A DNA stretch of 5,397 nucleotides from Limnoglobus sp. (GTDB lineage: Bacteria > Planctomycetota > Planctomycetia > Gemmatales > Gemmataceae). Under the pieces are notes generated by a model. The model did not search any database and had not been told where the DNA came from. It saw only the letters and a program-made list of their open reading frames with translations. Below are positions 5,094-5,397 of this stretch, one piece after another. The stretch spans positions 1 through 5,397 of the forward strand of contig JANXNT010001377.1 of assembly GCA_025353985.1 (NCBI GenBank), read 5' to 3'. The stretch's first letter is position 1. Every line of letters starts with the position of its first letter. The position numbers and the translations under genes were made by a program.

Positions 5094-5350
5094 TTTTGAA
5101 GTTGCGCTGTTTAACCGCGCGACGTAGGCTTTGCGCAGCCAGGCGCGGGGCGAAAACTCTCCGAATCAACATGCATCATCCGACATCACCGAGCCGATTC
5201 CCCGCAAGGGGTCGGGTGAAAAACTCGCGCCCATTTCCACCACTCGCACATTTGCGAAGTCACTCCAGCGTGGTTGCGCATCACCCGACCCCTTGCGGGG
5301 AATCGGCTCAGAAGTACTGTAAATTGCGACGGATATTGCAACTTCAAAAA
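5094..5350. mobile_element. 257-bp MITE-like element, copy B
   Basis: This is colinear with copy A at a fixed offset of 354 bp, same orientation and no net length change. The outer parts differ by scattered substitutions (roughly one in seven by eye). The 28-bp arms at 5191-5218 and 5282-5309 are identical to those of copy A, again with a 63-nt spacer. The ends are TTTTGAAGTTGCGC and GCAACTTCAAAAA. No matching target duplication is visible (left flank GCTATCGC, right flank CGTGCGAG). Copy B may therefore have arisen by recombination or have lost its flank. Confidence 0.75.
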
Positions 5351-5397
5351 CGTGCGAGTTACCCCGATTCGAGGATTGTCTGTGGGTGAAGTCTACG

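Noticed and set aside
5191..5309. CRISPR-like repeat-spacer-repeat
   Set aside because: The 28-bp units are inverted, not direct, and the spacers are similar between copies; there are no cas genes.
4641..5389. Frames of 63-114 aa in the 257-bp elements
   Set aside because: They are translations of MITE-like repeats and hairpin arms, with no start signals.

Overview
The window looks like chromosomal DNA of a planctomycete, most likely of the Gemmataceae. This is an inference from three things: the type of lipoprotein at 1746-2621, the enlarged signal peptidase II, and intergenic repeats whose translations (ending in strings such as LARRASEG or PDPLRGIGS) I remember from that group. No rRNA or tRNA gene, CRISPR array or transposase gene is visible.

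Left part (1-1745): about 325 bases without a convincing gene hold a 21-bp tandem repeat. Two overlapping minus-strand genes of unknown function follow, 547-1302 (251 aa) then 327-566 (79 aa). They share a Gly-Asp-Val-Asn-Asn motif, at the C-terminus of the first protein and the N-terminus of the second. The second protein is mostly a regular 10-residue repeat followed by a cationic, tryptophan-containing tail. This pair looks lower in GC than its neighbours by eye and is the best candidate for an undescribed system, possibly an amyloid-type or repeat-mediated sensor/effector pair. A roughly 440-base non-coding stretch with a hairpin cluster comes next.

Middle part (1746-3828): a minus-strand lipoprotein gene is divergent from a small, highly charged single-pass membrane protein gene, which ends at a strong hairpin. 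Then comes lspA, the signal peptidase that would mature lipoproteins such as the one encoded nearby.

Right part (3829-5397): this is dominated by non-autonomous repeat elements. A palindromic element of about 295 bp (3841-4134) lies between lspA and a small cysteine-dependent (CX5R) protein phosphatase gene at 4211-4699. After the phosphatase, a second, degraded copy of the same element type carries a 257-bp MITE-like element inserted with a target duplication. A second 257-bp copy follows 354 bp downstream. Both copies carry identical 28-bp inverted arms.

The conserved genes (lipoprotein, lspA, phosphatase) do not form an obvious pathway beyond LspA acting on lipoproteins in general.
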